DNA of 64,000 bases from the NCBI GenBank assembly GCA_001630475.1, contig KV419395.1:1304342-1368341 (forward strand), given 5' to 3'. The notes under the pieces were generated by a model, which saw nothing but the letters and a program-made list of their open reading frames with translations, was not told the origin of the DNA and did not search any database. Within the stretch, counting starts at the first letter, position 1, and the number at the start of each line of letters is the position of its first letter. Of this stretch, positions 36,015 to 47,174 are shown one piece after another. Origin of the DNA: Sistotremastrum niveocremeum HHB9708. Its lineage: Eukaryota > Basidiomycota > Agaricomycetes > Sistotremastrales > Sistotremastraceae. Position numbers and translations under genes: made by a program.

Positions 36015-36799
36015 ATGTCTACCACTGCAAACGTTGAGCTCGACCCATACACCGCCGACGCGGAAAACCATGACCTGACCCCTCAGAAAAAGATTGATGG
36101 TGCGTTGCAACACCTTCACGCAGACAATGACAGCGCGTTGATCTGAAATTATCTAGGTCTCAGAGAGATCATCAAGACTACCAAGACAGCCATGTTGACG
36201 ACTCGGGCTCCTAATGGCACCCTACACTCCAGAGCCATGACGCCCGCTTCACCGAAGCATGGCGATCACGGCCTACACTTCATCTTCTTGGGCAACAACG
36301 CCTCGCACAAATTCAACGAGATTGAGAATGACTCAAACGTCAACGTCTCATTCTATGATCACTCATCAACGGATTGGGCCAGTGTCAGCGGCATCGCCAA
36401 GGTGTCCCAGGACCGTAAACTCATTCAGGATCACTGGAGTACCTTGTACGCCGTTCCTCATTTCCATTTTTCGTTTTCCGTTATCTCATATCTCATATAG
36501 TGTTTCTGCGTACTTTGGAGATCTAGGAGACGGAATTCACAAGGGCGACGCCTCGGATCCTCGTATCTCTGTAATTGAAGTCATTCCTGACGAAATCCGA
36601 TATTGGGTATCTACCTCCAACAGTATCGGAAAGGCTGCCCACCTCGCATATGGTGCCATCACTGGCAAAGGGAATGCTCCTGGGGAACTGAGAACTATCA
36701 CGTCGCAGGAGGTCAGTTGTTTCGTTACGGAAATTTTGATCATCACTCATTCTTTACTAGATTCAGCTCGTCGAAGGCCTTCATAACCAGACTCACTAA
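36015..36799 (+). CDS. bli-3-like FMN-binding split-barrel protein
   Basis: The protein belongs to the pyridoxamine 5'-phosphate oxidase-like flavoprotein fold, close to Neurospora bli-3 (blue-light induced). It starts MSTTANVELDPYTADAENHD. The split barrel is read from TAMLTTRAPNGTLHSRAMTP, HGLHFIFLGNNASHKFNEI, NVNVSFYDHSSTDWASVSG, and VSAYFGDLGDGIHKGDASDP, with RISVIEVIPDEIRYWV. The last exon ends QLVEGLHNQTH. Three to four short introns were needed; the junction near 36448-36500 is the least certain. FMN binding and any enzymatic role are inferred from fold; the bli-3 function itself is not established. Confidence 0.85.
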
Positions 36800-37009
36800 T
36801 CCAGAATGAGCACATGTATCAAATAGCATCGTCATCTTGTAGCATAAAATAGCATCTTCATAACACGACATTGTACCCGTCTGCATGTTGATTGGTCGTG
36901 AAGTGGACGTACGTCATTACGTCTATCGCCCAAGCGCCCGTGCTAGAGATCCGTGCTTTCCGAAGGAGCTTCCGAAGGCCCCGAACGTGCTCTACTCTGT
37001 CCCATATCT

Positions 37010-38716
37010 ATGGCGGCAGTCACACAACTCGCTCGCTATGGAGAGCGACACATCGCTAGGGGATTGAACAGACTCACTAACGCGGTCATCAAGGAAGGCC
37101 GGGGATCTTATCTGCATATGGAGGATGGACGGAAGATGTTGGATTTCACAACAGGAATTGGCGTTGCGGGACTTGGTAATCTATACGTTCTCAACCTCTT
37201 GACTGGGTCTGACAATTGAGTTTTCGCAGGACATTGTCATCCTAAGATAAGCAAGGCAGCCGCAGACCAATGTCTGAGCCTTGTTCATGGCCAGGTATGA
37301 AGCGTCGGAGACTCCGGTCGTGATTGTCGCTCAACTAATAGCACTTCAGTGCAGTATCGCGTATCATGAACCGTATCTTAAACTCATCGAACGACTGATT
37401 CCGGTCATGCCTCATCCTTCCCTGGATACTTTCTTCTTCTGGAATTCCGGAGCCGAGGCTGTTGAAGCCAGTATCAAGCTCGCCAGGGCGGCCACTGGAA
37501 AACAAAACGTTATTGTCATGCAAGGTGTGTTGATTCTCAGATATAGTCCGAGACAATTCTAAGGATTATGCCTCTAGGTGGATACCATGGACGAACCTTT
37601 GGTACTATGGCCCTCACGAAGAGCAAGACGGTCTACAGTCAAGACGTATTTCCCCTGATGGTTCGCCTTTTGCTGGAGATCATCGCATACTTGTACTCAC
37701 GAAATATCTGTAGCCCGGAGTGTTCTCCGTACCATTCCCGTACTGGCATCAGTGTGGCCTGCCGTCTTCCACCCCGACTTCCGAGCTTGTGCAACACTGT
37801 CTCTTCCAGCTCGATCTCACTCTGAGCCAACAAACCGCACCCAGCGACACCGCGGCCATCATCGTAGAACCTGTATTAGGTGAAGGAGGGTATGTTCCAG
37901 CCCCTACGGAATTCTTGCAGGGTCTCCGGAAAGTCTGTGACAAGCACGAGATTCTTCTCATCGCTGATGAGGTACAATCCGGATTCGGAAGAACTGGAAA
38001 GTATTTTGCTATTGAACGCTCAGGGGTGAAGCCTGATATCATGGTGATGGCCAAGGTGTGTCATTAAGTATTTTTAGCTCTAGGTTGTTTTCCTTAACGA
38101 GTTTAAGGGCCTTGCCAACGGTTTCCCGCTGAGTGGTATCGTGAGTCGCAAGGAGATTATGGACAGACAGTCGCCGGGAACCATGGTCGGTGATACACAT
38201 TTGATTACATGATAAATTGACACTTTGCATAGGGTGGAACCTATGCGGGCAACGCTGTTGCATGTGCGGCCGCCGTAGCGTGTGCGGAGGCCTTCCAGGA
38301 AGAGAAGGTGCTGCAAAACGTAGAGGCTAGGTGACGAAATTGCTTCTTTGATACCCGGTCTTCTACTGACCGAAATTCCCAGGTCTCACGAGCTGTTTGG
38401 TGTGTTGAAGGGACTGCAAAAAGACAGTCAAGTCGGACACCACATCCTGGACGTCCGAGGGGCGGGCTTGATGGTTGGAGTGGAGTTTGGATCCCCGTCT
38501 GGTCATGCACACGACAAATTCCGTCGGCCAGATGCTCCGAAAACACTTGCGAGCAGGATTTCCAAGCGTTGTCTGGAGAAGGGCATGTTTCTTCTCACGA
38601 CGAGTGTCTTCGATGTGGTGAGGTTTATACCTCCGCTGAACATCACGAAAGAAGACATGAAGAAAGGCACGGACATCTTCTCTGAAAGTGTACATGAGAT
38701 CGTCCGAGAGGGTTGA
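37010..38716 (+). CDS. Class III aminotransferase, GABA transaminase-like
   Basis: PLP enzyme of the 4-aminobutyrate/acetylornithine aminotransferase class. It starts [20 protein letters not shown]. Segments: [90 protein letters not shown] (the PLP-ring Asp), and [15 protein letters not shown] with the Schiff-base Lys. The end is [14 protein letters not shown] and [12 protein letters not shown]. Introns were placed at each gap and no break was seen. It may act in GABA or beta-alanine catabolism; the exact amine donor cannot be told. An alternative start at 36885 adds an N-terminus without family support. Confidence 0.9.
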
Positions 38717-38784
38717 GAATTGTAATAGCCAACGACAAATGTATTAAGAATCTAACTGTGATCAATGGAGGGGCAATCTAGGAT

Positions 38785-38812
38785 GATGCCGATGCCGATG
38801 CCGATGCCGATG
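38785..38812 (+). repeat. Short tandem repeat (GATGCC)4.7
   Basis: Four perfect copies of GATGCC followed by GATG, just after the aminotransferase stop, in the gap before the RING gene. An ordinary hexanucleotide microsatellite. Confidence 0.95.
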
Positions 38813-38996
38813 TCAGTCACGACAAGCCGAGAATTTCTCACGCACATGCCGAATCAGTAGACCCGTAAAGCGTCGGTTGCCGACCCCTCCTTTCCTCCTG
38901 CTCCCAGTCAACTGCTCCTCCCTCAACGTCGCTCTGGTCAACATCCACCCGCCGTCGACGTCCAGAGAGCGCCTCTGCCCCCGGAAAAGCTGAAAC

Positions 38997-40916
38997 ATGG
39001 CCGCCGTCGTCCTCGTTGCTCTGGCCTTGTCGGCCCTGCAGGTCTCTGGGTATATTCCAGCAATTCCTACAAACGACACCGCAGCCGCACAAGGCATTCC
39101 AATCAATCTGACCGACTCGTCGACACTCACTTTGACTTGGAACCCAATGGGATCGTATACGGAGACGGTATCCTATCAGGTGGCGGGAACCAATACAACG
39201 GGGCTCAGTCAGGTACGGCGCGCCAATGCACTATGCGTCCGATAGAAATTCTAAACTGGACGTAATGCATCTAGGGCGCCCTGGTCCACTTTTCCGAGCA
39301 AAACCTTTCTAATGACACGAGTATGAGGAGCCTGCTTATTCTTTAACTGTTGCGATCTGACGCCACGTTCTCACCAGCTCTTACGCCTTGGATCGCATTC
39401 GTTGCTTGCGATGCTAATGCCACCGACGCCTCTCAGCTGTACGACATCTTTACCTTAGCGCAAGACCGCGGCGCCGTCTCTGCAGTACGTTGATTGGATC
39501 GTATCGCGTTCGCTCTCGTGTGACCTTTCATCTTCTCTCAGCTACTGTACTCGCAATGGTCCGATTCATGTGTCATCAACCCAGAATATGCAGATCCTGC
39601 AGAGTTTAACCAAATCTTTGACATCTTCTCCACCAAAAGACTAACGGATGCCAAGTGAGTCATCTCTTTTCGGCTTGTCTCCACTCTTGAGCCCGACCTT
39701 ACCCGGTCTAGGCTCATCGAGAACCAATTTGCCAACGTTAATGCCACCTATGCCAATTATAACTCGTCGCTGCTAAACTCTTCCTTCACGGATGTTGAAG
39801 ATGCCATCAATGGGAACACAACAGGTCCCCCCGGATATCTTGTTGCTACCTTGAAGGCCGCTAATGCCACTGCGTTCCCGACTTCTTCTTCATTTGGTGG
39901 ACCGGATCAGTCTGCGTCTCCTTCTCCTGCCAAAAAAGGACCACCAAACACGAGCTTAGCCATGTGGGTCCAATTACCACTTCATGTCTTATATGTCTTA
40001 ATATGGTTTAGGATCATTCTTTACGCTATCACCGGATGTGTATCTGCTCTCTTTTGCGTTGTCATCATCACTGGGTAAGCCTTTCGGATTGAAATGTATC
40101 CTTGTCTCACTTCATTCAGGGCTGTGCGTGCCATTCGCAATCCGGAACGATATGGCCCTCGAGGACCCGACCCTACGATGGGGATGGGTCAGTCGCGGAC
40201 TCAAGGTCTGGGCAGAGCCATTGTTGATACGTTCCCTATAATCAAATTTGGCCGGGACAATACTCCACTTCCGACCACAGGGAACAAGGATGCTGCAGCG
40301 AACTATGCCAACAATCAGCATGTCGAAATGACAGACATCAGATCACCTCAATCTCCCCGACACCAGACGGAGAAGGATCACTACGATGCTGAAACGTCGC
40401 AAGGTGACGTGACCTCAGTGGGACAGAGTAGCACACACGATCAAGAGCAATCGACGCCAGCCGCTGTCGATCCGCTCAACCCTGCTGCAATTGGTCACGA
40501 GACCTGTCCTATCTGCATCGTTGACTTCGAGGAAGGAGATGATCTACGTGTTCTGCCATGTGAAGGCAAACACAGATTCCATCAGGCTTGCGTGGATCCT
40601 TGGCTACTTGAGCTGTCTAGTTCTTGCCCTTTGTGCCGAGAAGGTACGCTAACCCAGCCTTGATGTGATATTCAACTCACTAATCAATCCGTCAGATTTC
40701 CAAACACTTGAGTCCATGGTGCAGGGTGACTACCCTGACCCGAATGCTGGCCCTTCCGACAGGCTTTCTCTTACTGCCACCCAGGCTGACTCTGCACCCC
40801 ATGGTCGGAATACCCGTCTCTCAAAATACCTTCGCTTTGCCCAGCGACGGCGAAACCACGGGTCACATCGCCATGAGAGCTCGTCGACACTAGACGAGAC
40901 CCATGGTTGGTCCTAG
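38997..40916 (+). CDS. Membrane-anchored RING-H2 ubiquitin ligase
   Basis: Type I membrane protein with a RING-H2 domain, probably an E3 ligase of the secretory or endosomal membranes. It starts MAAVVLVALALSALQVSGYI (signal peptide). The ectodomain has many N-glycosylation sequons (NDT, NLT, NTT, NAT, NSS, NST). One membrane segment, IILYAITGCVSALFCVVIIT, is interrupted by an intron. The cytosolic part contains CPICIVDFEEGDDLRVLPC, KHRFHQACVDPWLLEL and CPLCRE, a full C3H2C3 RING. The C-terminus ends ESSSTLDETHGWS. The layout (lumenal domain, TM, RING) resembles PA-TM-RING ligases, but a clear PA domain was not identified. Several short introns were placed; exons 38997-39210 and 40094-40640 are the firmest. 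Confidence 0.85.
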
Positions 40917-41044
40917 TTCCATCTATCTTACATGCTGGATATATACTGCATTTTGTATTTATACTCTAGGAGGCGTTAGATAGCTTCTGCCATGTTGTAC
41001 TCGGAAATTAATCGCTACATATCATCTATCCAACACGATCTAGT

Positions 41045-43894
41045 CTATTGGGTACTTGACTGGGGAACACCCTCCTCGGTCCGGCTCACTTTCTTGCCCA
41101 TTCTACGCCGAATCCACTCCTTTCCGCGTGCCTTGAGTTCTGCATCATCATCGCGTTGCAGATTATCTTCGTCGTGTTAATGACGGCCACAGACAATAAG
41201 AAACAACTCACGTCTTTTGATGAGGAAGAAGACAGCGAAGAATGCCAGTCCTGTACATGGCGCACAAAATAAGAAAACATTGCGTACGCCTAATGCGAAA
41301 GCGCTCTGGATAATCGCCTTCGCATCGCCAGAGGCACTCGCAACGCCTTCCGTCGGATTCGCAGTAATCTGCCGAATCATTGCTAACGAGAAACCTTGAC
41401 CCTTCAGATGAACTGATACAGTGTTGTTGACGATGGACTGGCAGACAGCCAATGCTATAGCACCGCCGAGGAGTCGGACGAAGTTTCGTAGTCCAGTGAC
41501 CACCTAATAACTAGTAAGCGGAGTGTCGGTAAGTAGAGGGAGAATACTGACGGCCATGTCTTTGCGTGGAAGCGATGCTTGAGCCGCTACAAGGGTGGTT
41601 TGTAGTGTCTGACCTGTGCCAATACTATATGCAGTCGTCATTAGTCTTCGTGCCCTCACAGCTGCGTATCATTCACATACCCCGCGAGCAGCAAAAAGAC
41701 GACTATCTTGGCCTCGCTAGTTGTGACATTGAGCGTACACAATAGACCAAGACCAATGGTCCAAATTCCATATCCATTGAGGATTTGGTACTTATATTCT
41801 CCGGTTTTGGAAGCAATAAAACCCGCGATAAAACTACAGATAGTCTACCCTCATATTAGCGTAATAGATCAAAATAATTCTGCTTCACATACCTGAGGTA
41901 CGATCAAAGGGAGAAGCAAAATGCCACTCCTGATGGGCGTGACGCCTTTGACTATCTGGAAGTACTGAGGCATCTTCGAGGCAATCAGAAACAGACGATC
42001 AGAAGCAGCTGAGTGCTCACAAAATATAACGCCGAGAAATATGCAATTCCAGAGGCAAAATTCGCAATCAAAACGCCGGTAACAGTTGTGATACGAAACA
42101 TCGACACTGTTCTGTTGTTAGAGTAAACGATAGGCAATGGAGAGATCCATTTACAAGGAATATTAGGCAGTGTTGCATATTTGGCTTCGACCAAGAGCAG
42201 AACTCCGACGAAGAAACACCCCAGAATCAAAGGAACAATGACGGCCGCCGACTGCCAATTGAACGATGATCCACCCCTGAGATTGGTTGAAAGACGGGCC
42301 ACAAACACTGACAAGGGGACGCACCAGCTAAGAGGAAGTAAAATGGCTAAGCAAGACAACAGTATCATGACAGTCCCCGCGTAATCAATCTATTTGAACC
42401 CAAATTAGATCTAATACTCAGTATGTTAGGTGGGGCCTGACCTTCCGAAGCTTTGGCAGCATTTCCTCGTGTACTCCTTTTAACGGTAGTAGGAGAAAGC
42501 AAGATATCAAAGCGGCCCCAGCTAGGATAGAGTTGATCCAAAAGCACCATCGCCATGTGGTATGACTGGTTACTCCTCCACCAACTGCATGTTCATGATA
42601 GTAAGTCTTTGCATACGTGAGAAACGACTGAGCCTACTGAGGGGGCCGACACCGTTGGCTGGATTAAGATCAGCCTTGCAAGAAGAGCATATAGAATGGA
42701 TGCTGACCGATGGCAACCATGCCTCCTAAGATGCCTATGATGCGGTTACGACAGTTGAAATCTCGATATGCCGTCTATACGAACCTTGATATTTACCCCT
42801 ACATAAGATGAGTGTTTTCGTCAGCGGCTGATAGAGACTCGGATGCCTACTTACCGATCTTTGAGTGAAACAACATCGCCTATAATTATCTGGGAAAGGG
42901 TCACTATCCCTCTGAAAGCATTCAGCAAGGGTTTAGATATTGATTACAGGAAGATTACTTACCCCCCTCCTATACCTGTGATTGCGCGGAACACTATGAG
43001 CTGAGCAGAGTGATATGAGATAACACATAAGATAGAATGCCGATGTTCACACCTGTACAATAGTCCGTGACAGTGCGGCAGCGATACTCCCTATCCCGAA
43101 GAGTGCGAGCGTGGAACATAACAGTTGTTTTCTTCCTGGTTCATGCTCAGTAAGAAAAATCGAAGATGAAACGCTATCATACCAAAAATATCCGAGAACC
43201 GTCCATATACGGGTTGAAAAACGGTACTGGTCAGCTGTGGAAACAAGATAACTTAACACTGCATCCCAATGCTGACTGGACCAAGGGACTAACGATATAT
43301 GCTGTCCCAACCCTATCCAAATGTTAGCAACTAACCCAATTCAATGATAGCATCGAAGAACAGACCAAGTTGAGGTACGGCCGGCATTGAAAGCACTAGA
43401 AATCTACAATGGACTAAGATGTCAGATATTTCTGCTTAAACCACATCAACTGGCCTGTGGGAGTGCGGTGGACACTACGCAGGTCGATTAAGAATGAATT
43501 GTAACTATCGCCCGACGAGAAGCGTACCAACTGTTTGATCCAGCAACGAAACAAATATAGCAATGCTCAAACCCAAAAATACAATGATTATCTGATAGTT
43601 GACTCGTAAGACCTCTTATAGCCTATCAAAGTCAAATTCTCTGACCTGTTTCGCCGGTAGCAGATTGGTTTGATCTTCTAATAAGACCTCATGTTTCCCG
43701 TCCGTTCTTTCTGCTTTCTCTGGAGAACTTGAAGTTGGACTTATCGTTGAACCTCCAGAATCTTCGTCAAGAGCGGCAGAGTGAGCATGAGCATGATCCT
43801 GATCCTGAAGAGTTTTATCGGATGGACCCAAGCTCTCTGGATGCAAAGGGTTCATTTCCAAATCATCTGCGCCCGCATTTTGAGAGGGGGCCAT
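41045..43894 (-). CDS. MFS transporter, DHA2 (14-TM) type
   Basis: Major-facilitator drug:H+ antiporter-like protein. The start ATG at 43894 gives [20 protein letters not shown], a long hydrophilic acidic N-terminus, then [20 protein letters not shown] as TM1. Other parts: [47 protein letters not shown], and near the end [20 protein letters not shown] and [18 protein letters not shown]. The last exon is cytosolic and ends [18 protein letters not shown]… with the TAG at 41045. The ORF is split by about 12 introns of 50-60 nt. This tail is typical of fungal DHA2 transporters. Substrate unknown; some relatives export toxins or siderophores, but nothing in the neighbourhood suggests a cluster. 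Confidence 0.82.
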
Positions 43895-44215
43895 GAGACC
43901 GTAGCTTGACGGATTCGTGAATCCTATAAATAAAGAGACAGACAGCAGGCTGGATGTCCATGTGTTCAAGCCTCCAGGTGAGCGGAGGCGGATCTCCGAT
44001 TAGCGCCGAAGACGTCGGCAATTCGTGCCGAATGTTATGACGCAGTTGAACTTCTTCGGCAAAATTTTAATCTGATCGATCGATCATGCAAAAATGTATA
44101 GAGACAACAAGAGAGGTAACGTTAATGAAACAAAGACATTGATACAAGAAGAGAGAGCGCAAGGGAATAGCAAAGAGAGAAAGAGAGGAGAAAGGCACTT
44201 TGGAGATTTTGAATT
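43895..44215. other. Intergenic: MFS upstream region with a 14-nt palindrome
   Basis: A 321-bp gap upstream of the MFS start and downstream of the SAM decarboxylase stop. It holds a perfect 14-nt palindrome TGATCGATCGATCA (44073-44086) and a CGG-N4-CCG pair near 43990. No gene was found. Confidence 0.6.
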
Positions 44216-45543
44216 TTAGCGCTTTTCGAAGCTAGCGAAAGCCAAATCGTATCCACTGAATTCATAGTTGATCTTGTTCGTCCTTCTATAGCCTTTAGAA
44301 GACTTTCCAGGGCACCCATTCACCAACTTGGAAGCATCGAGCGCTGATTTGAAAGCTTGTTGAGCCAGTTCAACCTCAGTATTGCCTCCTGCATCCTGGT
44401 AATCGGACGACGACATGAAGAGGGTGACTGAAAGAGTCCCCGGTTCAAAGATGCGTACCACCCGTCGAATCAGAGTTTCGAGATCGGGAATATGTGCACC
44501 ACTGACCCCTTCGCCTGCTGTCTGGCGAGTGCTAAGCGGGACGTTGCACTCGAAAGAAGCATACGAATAGCCTTCTTCAGGGGTCACGTGGATCGTATAG
44601 TACCCCTCTCCAGAGCGAGGTTCGCCACCAACATCGCTGTTCCCATCCTCGAGAGCAGGCTCCGTCCATTTCAGTAACGCGTTCGCGCTGTACCCACAAG
44701 GATCGAAGGAGTATGCGTCCAGCGTGGTGAGATGTGGAGGGAATAAGGAACTAATCCCAAGAGTAGTCGAAAGCTGTTGAGCATGATCACTCGGGCTTGG
44801 CTCCTTTTCTCCCGAAGCACTGGGGAATGTGAACGGCTCTCTTCCGGCTGGCGAAAGGTTGGTCATGAGGATCTCTATCGTGTAGTCCTGGGTGGGCAAC
44901 GGGAATAGTGGCTTCTCTTCCTCGGGCGATGCATCCTCGTCCAGACACGTAATGTATAGGAGCCAATGGTCTCCGTTGACTTTGCCCACTGTGTAGGCGC
45001 CGCCTTGATATTTGTGTTTGAAGATACGATCTAAAAAATCGACTTCGAACTTCCAGTCCCGATGAGGACCAAGCTGCCGCTCCGGGAACATAAAAGACTT
45101 CCTGGAGTAGAAGCAGCGGTAAACCTTCCGCAGTCCGGCATGGAGCGAGGCAACGTGTAAGATGCGTGGAAGACCCAGTAAGTTTAGGGTCGTGCCACAT
45201 GTTTTGAGTATCAACTTGTGCGGCCAGACGAAGAACGACGACTCGCTGAACAACGATAAATGTCAGTACCAGTCGTGGATTGTCCTTAAAGAAATACGAA
45301 CCTCAAGAGATAAGCGTCTATTTCCGAACCGCGGACGTAGGATAAGACTTTGCACTTGACAATGTCAAGCATCTCTTCCCAAACAGCCCTTGGGACGGCA
45401 CGTAATCCAAAATCGGTGCCCTCATAGTCAGGGGAGGGCTTCACTTCGTCCGCAGACGAGGCAAACCAAATTTCAAGTAATTTTTCGGGGCCCTCGAAGG
45501 GGGAAGCACTGGTTGTGGTGGTGTCGAGGATATCTTGAGTCAT
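44216..45543 (-). CDS. SPE2: S-adenosylmethionine decarboxylase proenzyme
   Basis: Makes decarboxylated SAM for spermidine synthesis. The proenzyme cleaves itself at Glu-Ser to create the pyruvoyl cofactor. Exon 1 (45543 to about 45302) starts MTQDILDTTTTSASPFEGPE and ends DAYLL plus the first two bases of a Ser codon; exon 2 begins in that codon. The spliced site reads LSESSFFVWPHKLILKTCGT, so the cleavage motif LSESS crosses the intron. Other marks are FPERQLGPHRDW, YTVGKVNGDHWLLYITC, DAYSFDPCGYSANALLKW, YTIHVTPEEGYSYASFECN. It ends YDLAFASFEKR. Length and order agree with the family. Its 5' region faces the FAM210-like gene. Confidence 0.95.
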
Positions 45544-45834
45544 CGGTGCACGCGATGCAAGAGAAACTTGGAGAGTAGGAGACGGATGGGATTAGCGATG
45601 CTATCTGTAGCCCTCGGTAGGTGAAACAGCAGTTGCTTGGGGGGCTGCAGAGCGCATGAGACGAGAAGAGACAACATCGGAAATCGATGGAGCAGAAATT
45701 TTCAAGGTCTCGACGGCGCTATCGGAACAAGGTCCGTGATACATCAGCAAATGTTGGCCCAAATATGCACAAAGTCACTGCCCGCCGAGATGCAACGCCA
45801 GCCATAAATTCTTAGCAACTTGTCTGGCTCTATC

Positions 45835-46497
45835 ATGTCTCGATATCTCAGACTTCCTATTCGCGCTTTTTTTCGCTGGGGACCCAGACCATCATCTCTC
45901 CTCCCCATCACAGTGCGGACCACTTCTCTTGGAAGGCTCGCTCCCTTCAGACGAATACCTGCACTATCGACACGTTCTTTTGCCTCAAATTCCAGCCCTC
46001 CACCCTCCCCATCGTCATCAGAAACATCTGATATCGAAAATGCCTCGATTACCCAACGATTGAAGCTTTTGATGAAAAAATACGGATGGTATGCACTCGG
46101 TGTATACATCATGATTGGAGCCGTCGATTTCGGTGTCTCCTTCGTGGGCATAAATCTGCTTGGTGCCGAACTCGTTTCGCATTATACATCCGCGATAAAA
46201 CACGCGGTAATGTCCCGAATATACGGCCCCAGCGATGAGCTGTCTGCCGGTAAATCCTCCTCCGACCAAGAGCTGGAAGCTGGAGGTCACGAGAGTCTCT
46301 ATGCCATGATCATTCTTGCCTACACCGTACACAAGACCGTTTTCTTGCCGGTCAGAGTGGGTCTTACGGCAGCTTTGACTCCGCGTTTCGTCGGATGGCT
46401 GTCGAGACGAGGGTGGCACGGGAGCGCAGGTGCGAAGAGGGCAATGACAGAGATGAGGGATACTGCTCGTCGAAAATCGGCGGAAATGAGACGATAA
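45835..46497 (+). CDS. FAM210/DUF1279 mitochondrial membrane protein
   Basis: A single-exon frame of 220 residues. It starts MSRYLRLPIRAFFRWGPRPS, an Arg-rich mitochondrial targeting sequence, then STRSFASNSSPPPSPSSSET. The conserved core is LKLLMKKYGWYALGVYIMIG followed by AVDFGVSFVGINLLGAEL, the DUF1279 signature. A second hydrophobic segment, SLYAMIILAYTVHKTVFLPV, then LTAALTPRFVGWLSRRGW, completes it. It ends RRKSAEMRR. Related proteins include human FAM210A/B and yeast Nat2. The function is in mitochondrial translation or lipid biology in animals and not known in fungi. An upstream GTG at 45820 would add five residues; ATG at 45835 is preferred. Confidence 0.92.
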   Translation: MSRYLRLPIRAFFRWGPRPSSLLPITVRTTSLGRLAPFRRIPALSTRSFASNSSPPPSPSSSETSDIENASITQRLKLLMKKYGWYALGVYIMIGAVDFGVSFVGINLLGAELVSHYTSAIKHAVMSRIYGPSDELSAGKSSSDQELEAGGHESLYAMIILAYTVHKTVFLPVRVGLTAALTPRFVGWLSRRGWHGSAGAKRAMTEMRDTARRKSAEMRR

Positions 46498-46638
46498 GAC
46501 CCTTGCGACCCCATAGTACGTTCCAGACCCTTCTTTGAAGAATTTTATATTGATGACATTGTTCTCAGATTTACTATTTTACAACCTTTGACCTTGCATT
46601 TGTACACGACGCTCATAGACCACCATTCCTTAATTGAT

Positions 46639-47153
46639 TAAGCCGATACGGGAGCTTCATCCTCTGCGCAACATCAGCATCATGCAAGCACTAGCGATTC
46701 TGCTCTCACCGCTGAGAATGCCTTTCTGGATGAGTTCCTCGGGTTTCGGACGACTTTGCAGTTCGCGATCAAGTTTGTCCTGTCCAAAGCAATGAGATCG
46801 GCGCCTTACAAGATATAGCGGGACGAACCTGAAGCTGAGACCGTTGCAATTGGCTCTGTGCAGCCTGCAACGCAGGCGCGACTGTGGAATCTGCCGCGGA
46901 GACAATCTATCTCAGAAGACGATGCTAACGATATAGACATTAAGACGAAACCTCTGAGGATGTTACGATCTACAAGATCGCGTTTGTCGGGGCGTTCACT
47001 GAGTCTTCTTTCCAATTTCTCCTTGTCCTGAGGGGAAATTGGTGATGTAGCCTGGGCTACGTTGGTGTTAATATTGTCTATAGGCACAATGATGTTATCA
47101 GTTTTATGACGACCTATTATATGCGTTACAATTGTGAGCGTACTTGTGGACAT
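46639..47153 (-). CDS. RPEL-repeat protein, putative actin-binding
   Basis: Minus-strand gene with three to four short exons. The start ATG at 47153 gives MSTSTLTIVTHIIGRHKTDN. The first repeat is KLERRLSERPDKRDLVDRNI, and after two introns comes the second, KLDRELQSRPKPEELIQKGI, both matching the RPEL motif (RPxxxELxxxxI). Between them lies a helical ALQAAQSQLQRSQLQ. The tail is EDEAPVSA at the TAA (46639). RPEL motifs bind G-actin in animal MRTF and Phactr proteins, but the role of the small fungal RPEL proteins is unknown. The first intron has two possible donors, and the N-terminus is uncertain; this affects only about 30 residues. Its start lies only 21 bp from the divergent taspase ATG at 47175. 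Confidence 0.78.
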
Positions 47154-47174
47154 GATGGTTGCAGTAAGAATACA

